Below are positions 37,393-46,316 of a stretch of DNA of 64,000 nucleotides, one piece after another; positions within the stretch are counted from its first letter, which is position 1, and each line of letters starts with the position of its first letter. A program made the position numbers and the translations under genes. Source of the stretch: JBBATK01 sp039810585 (GTDB lineage Bacteria > Bacteroidota > Ignavibacteria > Kapaibacteriales > NICIL-2); the NCBI GenBank assembly GCA_039810585.1, contig JBDHXF010000006.1, forward strand, positions 1-64,000. The letters run 5' to 3'. The notes under the pieces are model-generated. The model did no database searches. It saw only the letters and a list, made by a program, of their open reading frames with translations, and was not told where the DNA came from.

Positions 37393-38496
37393 CTAGAAGG
37401 AAACGCCGAGGCTGAATATTCCTTCAAGGCGGCTGTGCGAGTTTGTGCCATTGCTGTTTTCAAACATGGCATCGACCATAGAGTCGTGCATGCTGCGCGC
37501 TTCACAGCGTACGTACGCGTTTTCGACGGGACGGTATTCCAATCCCAGCGTGGCTGCTTGAGCTATCATCTTCGTCGATCCGCTCAACACACCATCGGCA
37601 TCATGGAAGAACTCAGCACGACCACTCACGAATAGTCCTGAATTGATTTCGTAACGCAGCGATGCAAACGCGCCATACACCATCGACATAGAAGCTGCGT
37701 CTTCGCTAATTTTTTGCATTCCTTGGTCGGCCGTAATCTTCAGTTTCAACGCATCGCTGAGGCTGGTATTGAAGACCAGGTTGTTGCACACACGCATGAG
37801 CGACGGAGAGCCGGCGGGTTGCTCGTTGCCTGCTATTCCGTTTAAAGCCAGAGTCGAAGAAGGGCTCAGCTTGTAGCTGATGCCCCAGCCAATTGATTTC
37901 TGTTCGTTATTATCCGTAAATCGATTGTATCCGTTCAGGGCGTGTAGGCTCACGCTCACGTCGCTCGTGGCATCCCAGCTCAAACGCACTCCACTCTGAA
38001 AAATGGGTTCGAACTGTGTAATGAGAGCCACACTTGCCAACCAGTTATCGCGAGGCGTAATGGCCTCACCACCAATGTGTGTGAGGAAGTAGCCGGCATC
38101 GATCCACAGACCCTCATGCAAACGCAATCCGGCATAGGCTTCCTGAATGCGATTGCTTGGTGTGAGAATATCCTCACCCGTTGCCACCCAATCATATTGT
38201 GCAATGTCGCCGTACTGCAATGTGATTTTTGCATGGTATCGTTCAGCATCCGCAACGGCACTCATTTGCACTATGTTGAGTGCAAATTTGTCCTTCGCAA
38301 TGTTCAACGGGTTGGTAGCAAATCTGTTCTGCGCCGCCCGCGCATCGTTATCCATGGCGTAGTAGCTATCGATATAGCCATTGAACTTTAACGACACAGC
38401 CGCCGCACTATCGGCACCTGCGCTTGTTGCCGTGTTTTGAGCATACACTGCCGAGCTTAAGATGAGAGTCGATACCAAAACGACAATCGCTTTCAT
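37393..38496 (-). CDS. Outer-membrane beta-barrel porin (BBP2-like)
   Basis: A 367-residue protein with a signal peptide ('IVVLVSTLILSSAVYAQ'). An early 'LKFNGYIDSYYAMDNDA' strand and 'LNIVQMSAVADAERYHAKITLQYGDIA' are typical of putative beta-barrel porin 2 proteins. Alternating amphipathic strands fill the rest, and the chain ends in the aromatic 'FSLGVSF' that directs barrel insertion. The conserved 'NNLVFNTSL' and 'SGRAEFFHD' strands fit the same family. It would allow diffusion of small solutes. It is flanked by two chemoreceptor genes but separated from both by more than 90 bp, so it is probably its own unit. Confidence 0.8.
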   Translation of the reverse strand: MKAIVVLVSTLILSSAVYAQNTATSAGADSAAAVSLKFNGYIDSYYAMDNDARAAQNRFATNPLNIAKDKFALNIVQMSAVADAERYHAKITLQYGDIAQYDWVATGEDILTPSNRIQEAYAGLRLHEGLWIDAGYFLTHIGGEAITPRDNWLASVALITQFEPIFQSGVRLSWDATSDVSVSLHALNGYNRFTDNNEQKSIGWGISYKLSPSSTLALNGIAGNEQPAGSPSLMRVCNNLVFNTSLSDALKLKITADQGMQKISEDAASMSMVYGAFASLRYEINSGLFVSGRAEFFHDADGVLSGSTKMIAQAATLGLEYRPVENAYVRCEARSMHDSMVDAMFENSNGTNSHSRLEGIFSLGVSF

Positions 38497-38696
38497 AATC
38501 TTCCTTCGATTGGTGAAAAGTCAAACAACCAAGACAGAGAGTTCAGTCTTAAGTGTTGCGATGTTTGCGTAGTGATTATCGAATCAAAGAGCTCGAGCTG
38601 AAGGGTTTTTTAGAAGATAATTTCTACCGAAATTCTTTAATAAGCGAGGTCATGGTCTCGAAGAAGCGAAAGCTCACATGCCCTTGACGCACACAC

Positions 38697-38840
38697 GTGA
38701 GCCACCCACTCGGCGATGCCGAGTGGGTGGCTCACTCTTTTTAGGCTTATCCACAAAACAGTGATTCGACTCAAATTTCGAGGGGTGTATTGGGGATAAA
38801 ATTCTGGCTTGTGGAAAGTATTGAACGGATACGGATGTCC
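38697..38840 (+). repeat. Hairpin-bearing repeat, copy A
   Basis: It starts with a perfect 18-bp stem (GTGAGCCACCCACTCGGC, 38697-38714, 3-nt loop, partner 38718-38735). CTTTTT and TTATCCACA (38747-38755, a perfect DnaA-box 9-mer) follow, then about 85 bp of moderately conserved sequence ending GATGTCC. It aligns to 38934-39077 without any net gap. Confidence 0.85.
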
Positions 38841-38933
38841 ACACCTGGCACTCCGCTGACCATTTTGGAAGAAACGGGTTTTTCTTCGAGAATGACACGT
38901 ATTCCAAAGGGACATCGCCTGGAGCCAGACGTG

Positions 38934-39077
38934 GTGAGCCACCCACTTGGCGAAGCCGAGTGGGTGGCTCACGCTTTTTAGGCTTATGCACAAAACAGCG
39001 ATTTCGCTCAAATTTCGACGTAGTAGATGGGGATATTAATTAGCCATGTGCAAACATTCACGATGATTTTGATGTCC
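38934..39077 (+). repeat. Hairpin-bearing repeat, copy B
   Basis: Second copy with a period of 237 bp. The stem is 38934-38951 with 38955-38972 (one mismatch against copy A). CTTTTT and TTATGCACA (38984-38992) follow. Conservation is highest in the hairpin and falls off to the right. Confidence 0.85.
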
Positions 39078-39168
39078 AGATACCCACAAATGAAAAACCG
39101 CTGCCTTGAAATCAAGACAGCGGTAAAGATGATCAGCAGCGCGAAGCGCGTTGGTAATGAGTCGTCGC

Positions 39169-41346
39169 TTAGTAGTTCGAGTGAGCGGAGCTGTGCGAGT
39201 GACTCATGGTGTTTGAGCGACCAGCGGTTTTGTCGGCCATGTACTGCGGACGTGCGCCGGAGCTGCGCGGTGAGTTTTCGTTGAGTGTGAAATGACTCAC
39301 GAGCTGGTGCAGGTTTTCGGTCAGACGGTTAAGGTCGTCCGCCGCGTGGGCGATTTGCTCGGTGCCAGTCGCGGTTTGGCTGGTGACTTCGCTAATGCCT
39401 TGCACGCTACGACTAATCGTTTCCGACGCGTTGGATTGCTCTTCGCTGGCGACGGCAATCTGGTTGATCATGCCTGCCACCTTGCGAACGGCCTCGGAGA
39501 TTTCGTTGAAGGCGCTGCCTGCTTGATCGGTCATAGCGATACCGGCGCTGACCTGACGAGTACCCTCGTTGATGGACGACACCGCAGAGCTCGTATCACG
39601 CTGGATACTTTGGATCATCGACGAGATTTCCTTGGTGGCCTTGGTGGTGCGTTCGGCAAGCTTGCGCACTTCGTCGGCTACGACGGCAAATCCACGACCT
39701 TGCTCGCCTGCTCGTGCGGCTTCGATGGCTGCGTTGAGGGCAAGCAGGTTGGTCTGATCGGCGATGTCGTTGATCACCGAGACGATTTCACCGATTTGCG
39801 TTGAGGAACGTCCTAACGCTTCGACTGTTTGAGCGGAGCTATGAACCACGTCGGCGATGCGACGCATTCCTTCCACAGTCTCTTGCAGCACTTTCACACC
39901 GGAGTCGGCCGTCGTGCGAGCCTGATCGGCCATGTCGGCTGTGGAACGGGCGTTGGAGGAGTTTTCGATAATCGTCTTTGTCATCTCTTCCACGGCACTG
40001 GCAACGTCGGCGGTTTGCATGGTTTGTTCGTGCGAGCCGGCAGCCATTTCTTCCGTTGAGGATGATATTTCTGCCGATGCACTAGCAGTGGCTTCTACGG
40101 CACCGAGGACGTTTTCGACGATAGCGCGGAGGTTGGCAACGGCATCGTTGAAGCCTGCCATGAGCTGACCAATTTCGTCGCTCGACGTCACGTCCAGCTT
40201 TGTCGTCAAATCGCCGGCGGCAAAGCGTTTCATGGCTTCGAGCACGGTGCTGACGGATTCGGCGAGGTAGCGACGTTGCTGTTCGTCTTTCTCCGTGGAC
40301 TCGCGAATACTGCTAATCATAGAATTGAAGCCGGACTTCAGGCGACCGATATCGTCCTGCGAATCTCCGTCGATCTGCACTGACATATCGCCCTGACTAA
40401 AGCGGTCCATTGCCTGCAGAATAGCCGAGACAGATTCGTTGAGATAGCGACGGTTTTCTTCAGATACTTGTTGAGCTTGTTGGATGTTCGACACCATGGT
40501 GTTGAACGATGCACTAAGTACACCGAGTTCGTCTTTCGTGGTAATCTTCACTCGAGCATCCATGTTGCCGGCTCCGACTTCGTCGTTTGCCTTCATGAGG
40601 TTGTTCACCGGTTTCATGATCATAGCCGAGATGCCTAATCCCATGAGAATGAAAACACCAACCACAACGGCAAGAATGCGGAAAATCATGGCTGCACCTT
40701 GCTGAGCGGCTTCACGCACCGGCGCCATTGGCATAATCACCTCAAACGCACCGTGCACTTCGCCTTCTTTCCAGTTTTCCATCTTCGCACCGGTTGCGTC
40801 TAAACCTTCGTTGTTTCCCCAGAGAGCCATGGAATTTGCCGGATTGCCGTGACAATTCAGGCACTCAGAGGTGAGCTTTACGGGACGGAAGAAGCGCAGG
40901 TTGTCGGACTTGTCATCAATTTGATAGTACTCCGACACCGTCCCACCTTCCAGCTTGTGCAATACATCTGCCTCAAAGGCATCCGGCTCGTTGTCTGGGT
41001 TGCGCGGTTGAAACTTGGGTACCTTAATGGTTAAACCAAGATCCTTTGCCTTAGCTTTTGCTACTTGAATTGCAGCAAAGACCGGTACGGTGTACAGGAG
41101 GTCGTCCTTTTTCTTAATGTCTGCTTTGAACAGGTTCTTCTTGTACTGCGTAGCCGCATACTCACGAGCCGATTCGGCAGAGAGAACCAAGGCGCGGGCT
41201 TTTTCCACGTAGGCTTCTTCTTTCTGATCGATGTACATGTTCACGATGGCCTTGTACACGCCAAATGCTCCCAACACACATCCGAGAAGCAGTGGAAGCA
41301 AAATCTTCATCCGAATACCGGAAAAGAACTGTATGAATTTTTTCAT
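39169..41346 (-). CDS. Chemoreceptor with c-type haem (DUF3365/Tll0287-like) sensor and three HAMP units
   Basis: A 725-residue protein. TM1 is at about residues 13-33. The periplasmic domain of the DUF3365/Tll0287-like type has a CLNCH haem c-binding motif (C162, C165, H166) preceded by 'LRFFRPVKLTSE'. TM2 is at about 220-245. Three HAMP-like units follow ('AGNMDARVKITTKDELGVL', 'SQGDMSVQIDGDSQDDIGRL', 'AAGDLTTKLDVTSSDEIGQL'), then the standard signalling hairpin ('DQTNLLALNAAIEAARAGEQ'). The haem probably senses redox state, O2 or NO, which fits the nos and NnrS genes elsewhere in the window (inference). It lies 221 bp downstream of cheB on the same strand, at the end of the chemotaxis gene run. 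Confidence 0.92.
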   Translation of the reverse strand: MKKFIQFFSGIRMKILLPLLLGCVLGAFGVYKAIVNMYIDQKEEAYVEKARALVLSAESAREYAATQYKKNLFKADIKKKDDLLYTVPVFAAIQVAKAKAKDLGLTIKVPKFQPRNPDNEPDAFEADVLHKLEGGTVSEYYQIDDKSDNLRFFRPVKLTSECLNCHGNPANSMALWGNNEGLDATGAKMENWKEGEVHGAFEVIMPMAPVREAAQQGAAMIFRILAVVVGVFILMGLGISAMIMKPVNNLMKANDEVGAGNMDARVKITTKDELGVLSASFNTMVSNIQQAQQVSEENRRYLNESVSAILQAMDRFSQGDMSVQIDGDSQDDIGRLKSGFNSMISSIRESTEKDEQQRRYLAESVSTVLEAMKRFAAGDLTTKLDVTSSDEIGQLMAGFNDAVANLRAIVENVLGAVEATASASAEISSSTEEMAAGSHEQTMQTADVASAVEEMTKTIIENSSNARSTADMADQARTTADSGVKVLQETVEGMRRIADVVHSSAQTVEALGRSSTQIGEIVSVINDIADQTNLLALNAAIEAARAGEQGRGFAVVADEVRKLAERTTKATKEISSMIQSIQRDTSSAVSSINEGTRQVSAGIAMTDQAGSAFNEISEAVRKVAGMINQIAVASEEQSNASETISRSVQGISEVTSQTATGTEQIAHAADDLNRLTENLHQLVSHFTLNENSPRSSGARPQYMADKTAGRSNTMSHSHSSAHSNY

Positions 41347-41567
41347 AAGAAACTCACTCTAATGGATTGGTTTGCGTTGTGTTGAAAAGCTCGAGATGCT
41401 GATAGTGAACGCAGTTGAGCTATCCTTGGCTATTATCGGACTATTAGATACAATTATTGAGAATGATTTTTTAAGCGTGTTTGGAATCCGAATCGTATCC
41501 GAATTGAAGGTGACTGAACTGACATGTTGAGGGCGCGAAGGCGCAGCGCGCCGCGTGAATTGAAAGG

Positions 41568-42662
41568 TCAGGAGATCAGCTTTGCCAGTGCCATAGGAAT
41601 GTCTTCGACGTTTAGCACCACGTCGCTCACCTTCGATTCGATGGCTGCGCGAGGCATGCCGTAGACCACACAACTGTCTTCGCTTTGCGCTACTACGTAG
41701 CCACCTTTGCTCTTGATGGTCTTCAGACCTTCCAAGCCATCGCGTCCCATCCCTGTCATAATTACTCCCAAGAGAGGCTTGCGTAGTTGTTCACTGGCAG
41801 AATTCATGAGCACGTCCACACTCGGTTTATAAATCGAGCCGTTGCTTTCGTCATTCACGCGAAAGATGGTTTTCATACCAACGCGTTGCAATATGAGTTG
41901 GCGTCCTCCCGGAGCCAGATACACAGTACCGTTTTCCATCGTCTCGCCATCTTCCACTTCACGAACCGGGAGTGGGCATACCGCATTGAGTCGCTCCGCC
42001 AGTGAGGTGGTAAACTTTGGCGGCATGTGTTGTACGATGATAATCGGAATGGCAGAGCTCGACGGAAACTTGGGTGCAATACGCATCAGCGCTTGTGGAC
42101 CGCCGGTAGAAACTCCAATCACCGCGGCAGCAAATCCACCGGCTACCGGTCTGGTTGGAACCGCAGACAGAGGCTGTGCAGCACCGGACGCGGTTCCCGG
42201 TGCCGGAGATGTGAGTGTTGTGTTGCGACGGAGTTCGACATCGGCCGCGCGGCGGGGCCGGCGACTGGATGCGATGCCAATAATTTTTTCGTGCAGCAGG
42301 TTCTTGATCTTCAGGATATCCAGCGACACGTAGGAGAGTTGCTTCGGGATGAAATCTACAGCTCCGCGTTCCAACGCATCAAGTGTGGCGGTGGCGCCTT
42401 CGGTGGTGAGAGAGCTGACCATCATGACGGGAGTGGGACACTCTTTCATGATGGTGGAGAGAGCGCTGAGACCGTCCATCACGGGCATTTCGATGTCCAT
42501 GGTCACCACGTCCGGACGGAACTTCTTCACCAGCTCCACGCCTTCTTTTCCGTCACGTCCGGTTGCCACCACTTTCAAGTCCGGATGTGACTCGATCATC
42601 GTGGCAAGCGACTTGCGCATGAAGGCGGAATCGTCGACGACGATGACGTTGATGGGTTTCAT
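41568..42662 (-). CDS. cheB: Chemotaxis methylesterase/deamidase CheB
   Basis: A 364-residue protein from ATG 42662 (MKPINVIVVDDSAF), with AAGGAG 5 nt upstream. The longer frame to 42689 is not used. The receiver domain is residues 1-120 with phospho-acceptor D56 ('VTMDIEMPVMDG') and K in 'FIPKQ'. After a linker comes the methylesterase domain with the catalytic triad motifs 'GVSTGGPQAL' (Ser), 'VQHMPPKF' (His) and 'MTGMGRDG' (Asp). It demethylates chemoreceptor glutamates when phosphorylated by CheA. Its ATG overlaps the TGA of cheA (ATGA), so translation is coupled. It is the last gene of the che operon before the haem receptor. Confidence 0.97.
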   Translation of the reverse strand: MKPINVIVVDDSAFMRKSLATMIESHPDLKVVATGRDGKEGVELVKKFRPDVVTMDIEMPVMDGLSALSTIMKECPTPVMMVSSLTTEGATATLDALERGAVDFIPKQLSYVSLDILKIKNLLHEKIIGIASSRRPRRAADVELRRNTTLTSPAPGTASGAAQPLSAVPTRPVAGGFAAAVIGVSTGGPQALMRIAPKFPSSSAIPIIIVQHMPPKFTTSLAERLNAVCPLPVREVEDGETMENGTVYLAPGGRQLILQRVGMKTIFRVNDESNGSIYKPSVDVLMNSASEQLRKPLLGVIMTGMGRDGLEGLKTIKSKGGYVVAQSEDSCVVYGMPRAAIESKVSDVVLNVEDIPMALAKLIS

Positions 42663-44755
42663 GCAAGCTCCTTCACAGAGCTTGTACACATCTTCATGAT
42701 TTCCGGAACATCCAGAATCATGATCACGCGACCGTCGCCCAGGATAGTAGAACCGGATACTCCGCGGATGCCTTCGAAGGCCGCGCCGAGCGACTTAATC
42801 ACAATCTCTCGTTGTCCGAGAAGATTATCAACGATCAGACCGATCCGCTGTTCGCCAAACTGCATGACCACGGTGTAGAATGAATCTTCTGTGCGCGGAG
42901 CTGCAGAGTCGCGTCCCATCACTTCGTTCAATCGAATCAACGGTAACACATTGCCACGCAGAAGTGTGGCTTCGCGCGATTGGATGGTCTGTACATCGCT
43001 GCGTTCGAGGCGGATCACTTCTATCACCGACTCCAGCGGCATCGAAAAGATCTCATCCTTCACCTCCACTAACAAAGCCTGAATAATAGCCAGCGTTAGC
43101 GGCAGCTTAATCGTAAACACACTACCGCGTCCGAGCTGCGAGTCGATACTGATCGAGCCTTTCAGCTTTAGGATGTTTGTCTTCACCACGTCCATCCCAA
43201 CGCCGCGTCCGGACACATTGGTGATCTTCTTTGCGGTACTAAATCCGGGCATGAAGATGAGCTTGAAAGCCTCTTGATCACTCATGTGTTCGGCTTCCTG
43301 CTCGGTAATGACTCCACGCGAAATCGCGACATTCTTCAGCACGGCCGGATCCATTCCTTTGCCATCATCGATGATAGAGATGGCAATGTGGTTGCCGGCA
43401 TGTTCAGCTTTGACGCTGATCGTTCCCTTACGCGGCTTGCCCAGCTTCTCGCGTTCTTCGGGAGTTTCCACTCCGTGGTCGGCAGCGTTGCGCAGCAAGT
43501 GGATGAAGGGATCGTTGAGTTCTTCAATCAACGTTTTATCGAGTTCCGTATCCTCACCGCTGAGTTGCAGATCGATGTCTTTGCTCATTTCCTTGCACAA
43601 GTCTCGCACCAAGCGCGGGAGCTTGTTGTAGATCTTGGCCATCGACACCATGCGCGTACTCATCACGGCGGCTTGCAGCTCGGTAGAAATGAAGTCGATA
43701 TGGGTACTGGTTTCCAGCAACTCTTTGACGATCGGATGCGTGTCCATCTCGTCGTTCAACTTGTGAATCAACTGCGAGAAACGATTGCGACCGAGCACCA
43801 ACTCACCGACAAGGTTCATGAGGCTATCGAGGCGCTGCACGTCGACACGAATGGTCGATTCCGCGTTCTTCACCAAGTTATCCTTCGCGGTGACAGGCTT
43901 AGTCTCTACTTTCTGCTCGATTTTTTGTTCGGGTTTTGAATCTGATTTCGGTTCCGATTTCAGTTCTGTTTTCGGTTCCGGTTTCAGTTCTTCATGAGAT
44001 GACGGCGGAGCCGGCGAGAATTGAATCAATGGTGCATCGTCCATTTTCTGCGCTTGCAACGTCACCGTGTTTTCGGACGAGACATCGCTTGAAGCTGTGA
44101 GTGCCGGAAGCTCGATGCTTAGAGGTTCAAGATGCTTTTCTGCGATGACGCTTTGCAGCGAGGCCAGAGCTTCAGCCATGGCACGTGCGCGTTCATCGTC
44201 GGGGGAACTAGTTGCTGCTGTGGCTGATTGAGACGGTGCAGAGGGAATTTCTGTTTGAGCGATTTCTGCAGGAGACATTTCTTCAGACGTTGCAGCTAAA
44301 GCTGCCGTCTCCACAGGAGTGTCATTGGTTGGTACAGCAGTGTCGCTTAGTTCTTTGAGTCGCACGAAATACTCATTGAGCTCGTAGTGCGGGATACTCT
44401 TGTTTTCGATATCATCGAGCATCTCCCGCAGTTGATCGTACACAATCAGGCTGTAGTCGATGTGTGCCGGCGTGATGATTACCGTGCCACGGCGAGCAGC
44501 GTTGAGCAGATCTTCAAAGTGGTGAGAGAGTTCGGTGAATTGCATGAAGCCGAGGAAGGACGAGGTGCCTTTCAGGGTATGGACAGCGCGAAAGATGGTG
44601 TTGAGCAAGTCGGAATCTGTAGGCCGTTGCTCGAGGTCCATGAGGTCGCTGCCAAGCTTTTCCATGAGTTCCTTGGACTCGATGAGAAAGCTATCTAAGA
44701 TTTCTGCCATATCCGGCTCGAAAGCCATCATTGATTGTTCGTTTGCTGCATCCAT
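42659..44755 (-). CDS. cheA: Chemotaxis histidine kinase CheA
   Basis: A 698-residue protein from ATG 44755 (MDAANEQSMMAFEPD), with AAGGA about 9 nt upstream; the 60-codon upstream extension overlaps the previous gene. Domains: the P1 Hpt domain with the phosphorylated His in 'AVHTLKGTSSFLGF' near residue 54; a long linker with charged KPEPK/KSEPK-type repeats at about 255-285 and no obvious P2 domain; the P3 dimer helix 'RLDSLMNLVGELVLGRNRFSQ'; the P4 kinase domain with N-box 'HLLRNAADHGVETPEER' and G-boxes 'DDGKGMD' and 'GRGVGMDVV'; and a P5 CheW-like domain. It phosphorylates CheY and CheB. It overlaps cheB by 4 nt and starts 7 nt after the cheZ-like gene. Confidence 0.97.
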   Translation of the reverse strand: MDAANEQSMMAFEPDMAEILDSFLIESKELMEKLGSDLMDLEQRPTDSDLLNTIFRAVHTLKGTSSFLGFMQFTELSHHFEDLLNAARRGTVIITPAHIDYSLIVYDQLREMLDDIENKSIPHYELNEYFVRLKELSDTAVPTNDTPVETAALAATSEEMSPAEIAQTEIPSAPSQSATAATSSPDDERARAMAEALASLQSVIAEKHLEPLSIELPALTASSDVSSENTVTLQAQKMDDAPLIQFSPAPPSSHEELKPEPKTELKSEPKSDSKPEQKIEQKVETKPVTAKDNLVKNAESTIRVDVQRLDSLMNLVGELVLGRNRFSQLIHKLNDEMDTHPIVKELLETSTHIDFISTELQAAVMSTRMVSMAKIYNKLPRLVRDLCKEMSKDIDLQLSGEDTELDKTLIEELNDPFIHLLRNAADHGVETPEEREKLGKPRKGTISVKAEHAGNHIAISIIDDGKGMDPAVLKNVAISRGVITEQEAEHMSDQEAFKLIFMPGFSTAKKITNVSGRGVGMDVVKTNILKLKGSISIDSQLGRGSVFTIKLPLTLAIIQALLVEVKDEIFSMPLESVIEVIRLERSDVQTIQSREATLLRGNVLPLIRLNEVMGRDSAAPRTEDSFYTVVMQFGEQRIGLIVDNLLGQREIVIKSLGAAFEGIRGVSGSTILGDGRVIMILDVPEIMKMCTSSVKELA

Positions 44756-44762
44756 GTCAGTG

Positions 44763-45485
44763 CTATCCTTGCAAGTTCTGGTTGATTTGATTGAAGAGGT
44801 CATCCACCGCGCTTTGACGAGAGACCGACGAATCGAATTTCGCGTCAGGGTTAAACGAGCCGTCTCTCTGCGTCTCAGGATGCACATTCTCCGCTTTGTT
44901 TGTGGAGAACATGTGTTTGAGATTTGTCTGCACATTGTTCACCATCTGTCCCGCTCCCGCCAATTGTTGCGAGGTAATATCCTGCACCTGCAATATCATG
45001 GCGATGGACGAAGCGCTACGGCGCACGTGTTCAATGGTTTCTGCGATGGCGCTCAAGGACTGAACGATAGACAATTCATACGCACACAGTGCGTTGTGCA
45101 TCACTTCCACATAGTTGCGGATATGCTCATCGCTATTGGTTCGCTCTGTGCTGCGCGCATCTTCGAGCAACTTGTGTATATCTGTAATGGCAACCTTTGA
45201 GCTCTGCACATGACGTTGAATACTATTGGCGAATTCTCCAATCGTCTCTGTTTCATTCATGATGCTGAGAGCTGCTTCCTCGTTGGCGTTGGAAATGTTA
45301 TGAAGCTTTTCCTGAACCTGAGGAAGGGCTTCCTTCCCGTGATCGACAACAGTCTGAGCCTTGCCCATAAGCGTAGACGCTTTGCCGAGCAGAGTGATCA
45401 GATTCTGTAGATCTGCCGTGTGATCAATCGTAGCGTCGTGTTCAGCAGGCAGATGTTGTTCCATGTCCGGTGTAAATTCTTCCAT
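44763..45485 (-). CDS. cheZ: CheZ-like CheY-phosphate phosphatase
   Basis: A 240-residue, all-helical protein from ATG 45485 (MEEFTPDMEQHL), with AAGGA 7 nt upstream. The catalytic signature is 'LQVQDITSQQL' with D169 and Q173, matching the D-x-x-x-Q of CheZ/CheC-type phosphatases (E. coli CheZ D143/Q147 in QDLTGQ). The C-terminus 'AVDDLFNQINQNLQG' after a flexible Pro/Asn/Ser-rich linker resembles the CheZ tail that docks on CheY ('VDDLLDSLGF'). Its location between cheY and cheA supports this role. Overall sequence similarity is low, so the family call rests on these two motifs and on context. It would speed up loss of phosphate from CheY. Confidence 0.82.
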   Translation of the reverse strand: MEEFTPDMEQHLPAEHDATIDHTADLQNLITLLGKASTLMGKAQTVVDHGKEALPQVQEKLHNISNANEEAALSIMNETETIGEFANSIQRHVQSSKVAITDIHKLLEDARSTERTNSDEHIRNYVEVMHNALCAYELSIVQSLSAIAETIEHVRRSASSIAMILQVQDITSQQLAGAGQMVNNVQTNLKHMFSTNKAENVHPETQRDGSFNPDAKFDSSVSRQSAVDDLFNQINQNLQG

Positions 45486-45545
45486 TCTCGATTCCTTCTT
45501 GAAGATGATACTGAGCAAAGCGTATACAAAAAGCGCGAGCGCCTT

Positions 45546-45935
45546 TTAGTTCAGGCTTTGCAGTATGGACTCGATTTTTTCACGAAGCCCGGCCGGAGTA
45601 AAGGGTTTGACGATGTAGTTGTTAACGCGTGCTTTCACGGCTTCGACCACGTCTTCCTTGTTGTCGCGCGTTGTCACCATGAGCACGGGCATGTTTTGAG
45701 TGACCGTATTTGCTCGCATCCACTTTACCAGATCGAGACCGGTCATATTTGGCATGTTCCAATCCGTAATCACGAAATCCGGATTGAATGTCAGAATCTT
45801 CTCGGCGCCGTCGCGACCATCAACGGCTTCCACTACATTATCCACTCCAAAACCGTTGAGGGCATTGAGCACAATGCGACGCATGGTTGGCGAGTCGTCA
45901 ACGATCAGATAGCGAAGTTTGGTCATGTCTTGCAT
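45546..45935 (-). CDS. cheY: CheY-type response regulator (second in operon)
   Basis: A 129-residue single receiver domain. Acidic pocket D13/D14, phospho-acceptor D58 ('FVITDWNMPNMTG'), T88/T89 ('LMVTTRDNKED') and K110 ('YIVKPFTPAGL') are all present. 'DWNMPNM' is the exact pattern of flagellar-motor CheY proteins, so this is the better candidate for motor binding. AGGAG lies 5 nt before the ATG. It sits between another CheY and the CheZ-like gene. Confidence 0.95.
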   Translation of the reverse strand: MQDMTKLRYLIVDDSPTMRRIVLNALNGFGVDNVVEAVDGRDGAEKILTFNPDFVITDWNMPNMTGLDLVKWMRANTVTQNMPVLMVTTRDNKEDVVEAVKARVNNYIVKPFTPAGLREKIESILQSLN

Positions 45936-45948
45936 GCAGTCTCCTGTT

Positions 45949-46314
45949 TCAGCTTAGGTATTTGGATACTTGATATAAAATTTTGTTCTTGTCAAAGGGC
46001 TTTTGGATGTAGGCTTTGATGCCTTGCTTGCTCAGCTCATCGCGGTTTTCGTCGTCGGCGAGCGACGACAGCACAATTACGGGAAGGTCGCGATAATCTT
46101 GCGAGTCGCGCAGAGAACGAATGAGTTCGATGCCATCCACGTTGGGCATGTTGAGGTCGGTGAGAAGCAAATCGCACGGTTGAGCGGGAAGTTTTTCCAA
46201 AGCCTCCATGCCGTCGCTTGCAAACACAACGTTGAAACCGCTCAGCTCGAGGGTCTTTCCCACGAGCTTTCGCACCGTGGCGGAGTCATCGACAACGAGA
46301 ACAGTTTTTTTCAT
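45949..46314 (-). CDS. CheY-type response regulator (first in operon)
   Basis: A 121-residue single receiver domain from ATG 46314 (MKKTVLVVDDSATVRK), with GAAGGA 6 nt upstream. D9/D10, phospho-acceptor D53 ('LLLTDLNMPNVDG'), S83/S84 and K105 ('YIQKPFDKN') are present. With two CheY proteins in one operon, this one may be a phosphate sink or act on another output, with the second binding the motor (inference). It follows cheR by 2 nt. The frame upstream of 46314 is only a shadow of cheR. Confidence 0.93.
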   Translation of the reverse strand: MKKTVLVVDDSATVRKLVGKTLELSGFNVVFASDGMEALEKLPAQPCDLLLTDLNMPNVDGIELIRSLRDSQDYRDLPVIVLSSLADDENRDELSKQGIKAYIQKPFDKNKILYQVSKYLS

Positions 46315-46316
46315 GG

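Larger units (their letters stand above)
38497..39168. other. Intergenic interval carrying two long hairpin repeats
   Basis: About 670 bp between the porin and the haem-type receptor. It contains two direct copies of a repeat of about 144 bp with a long hairpin each. No reading frame here looks like a real gene. A GC-rich hairpin near 39140-39150 (GCGCGAAGCGCG) lies just after the receptor stop. Confidence 0.7.

Noticed and set aside
38637..39011. Overlapping minus-strand frames between the porin and receptor genes
   Set aside because: They are translations of the two hairpin repeats (repeated HPLG.A.WVAH peptides) and carry no independent signal.
38697..39077. CRISPR-like interpretation of the regular repeats
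   Set aside because: There are only two units of about 144 bp with a 237-bp period; no short repeat/spacer array and no cas genes are present.
43274..43939. 221-codon plus-strand frame inside cheA
   Set aside because: It is an antisense shadow; cheA is intact with all domain motifs.
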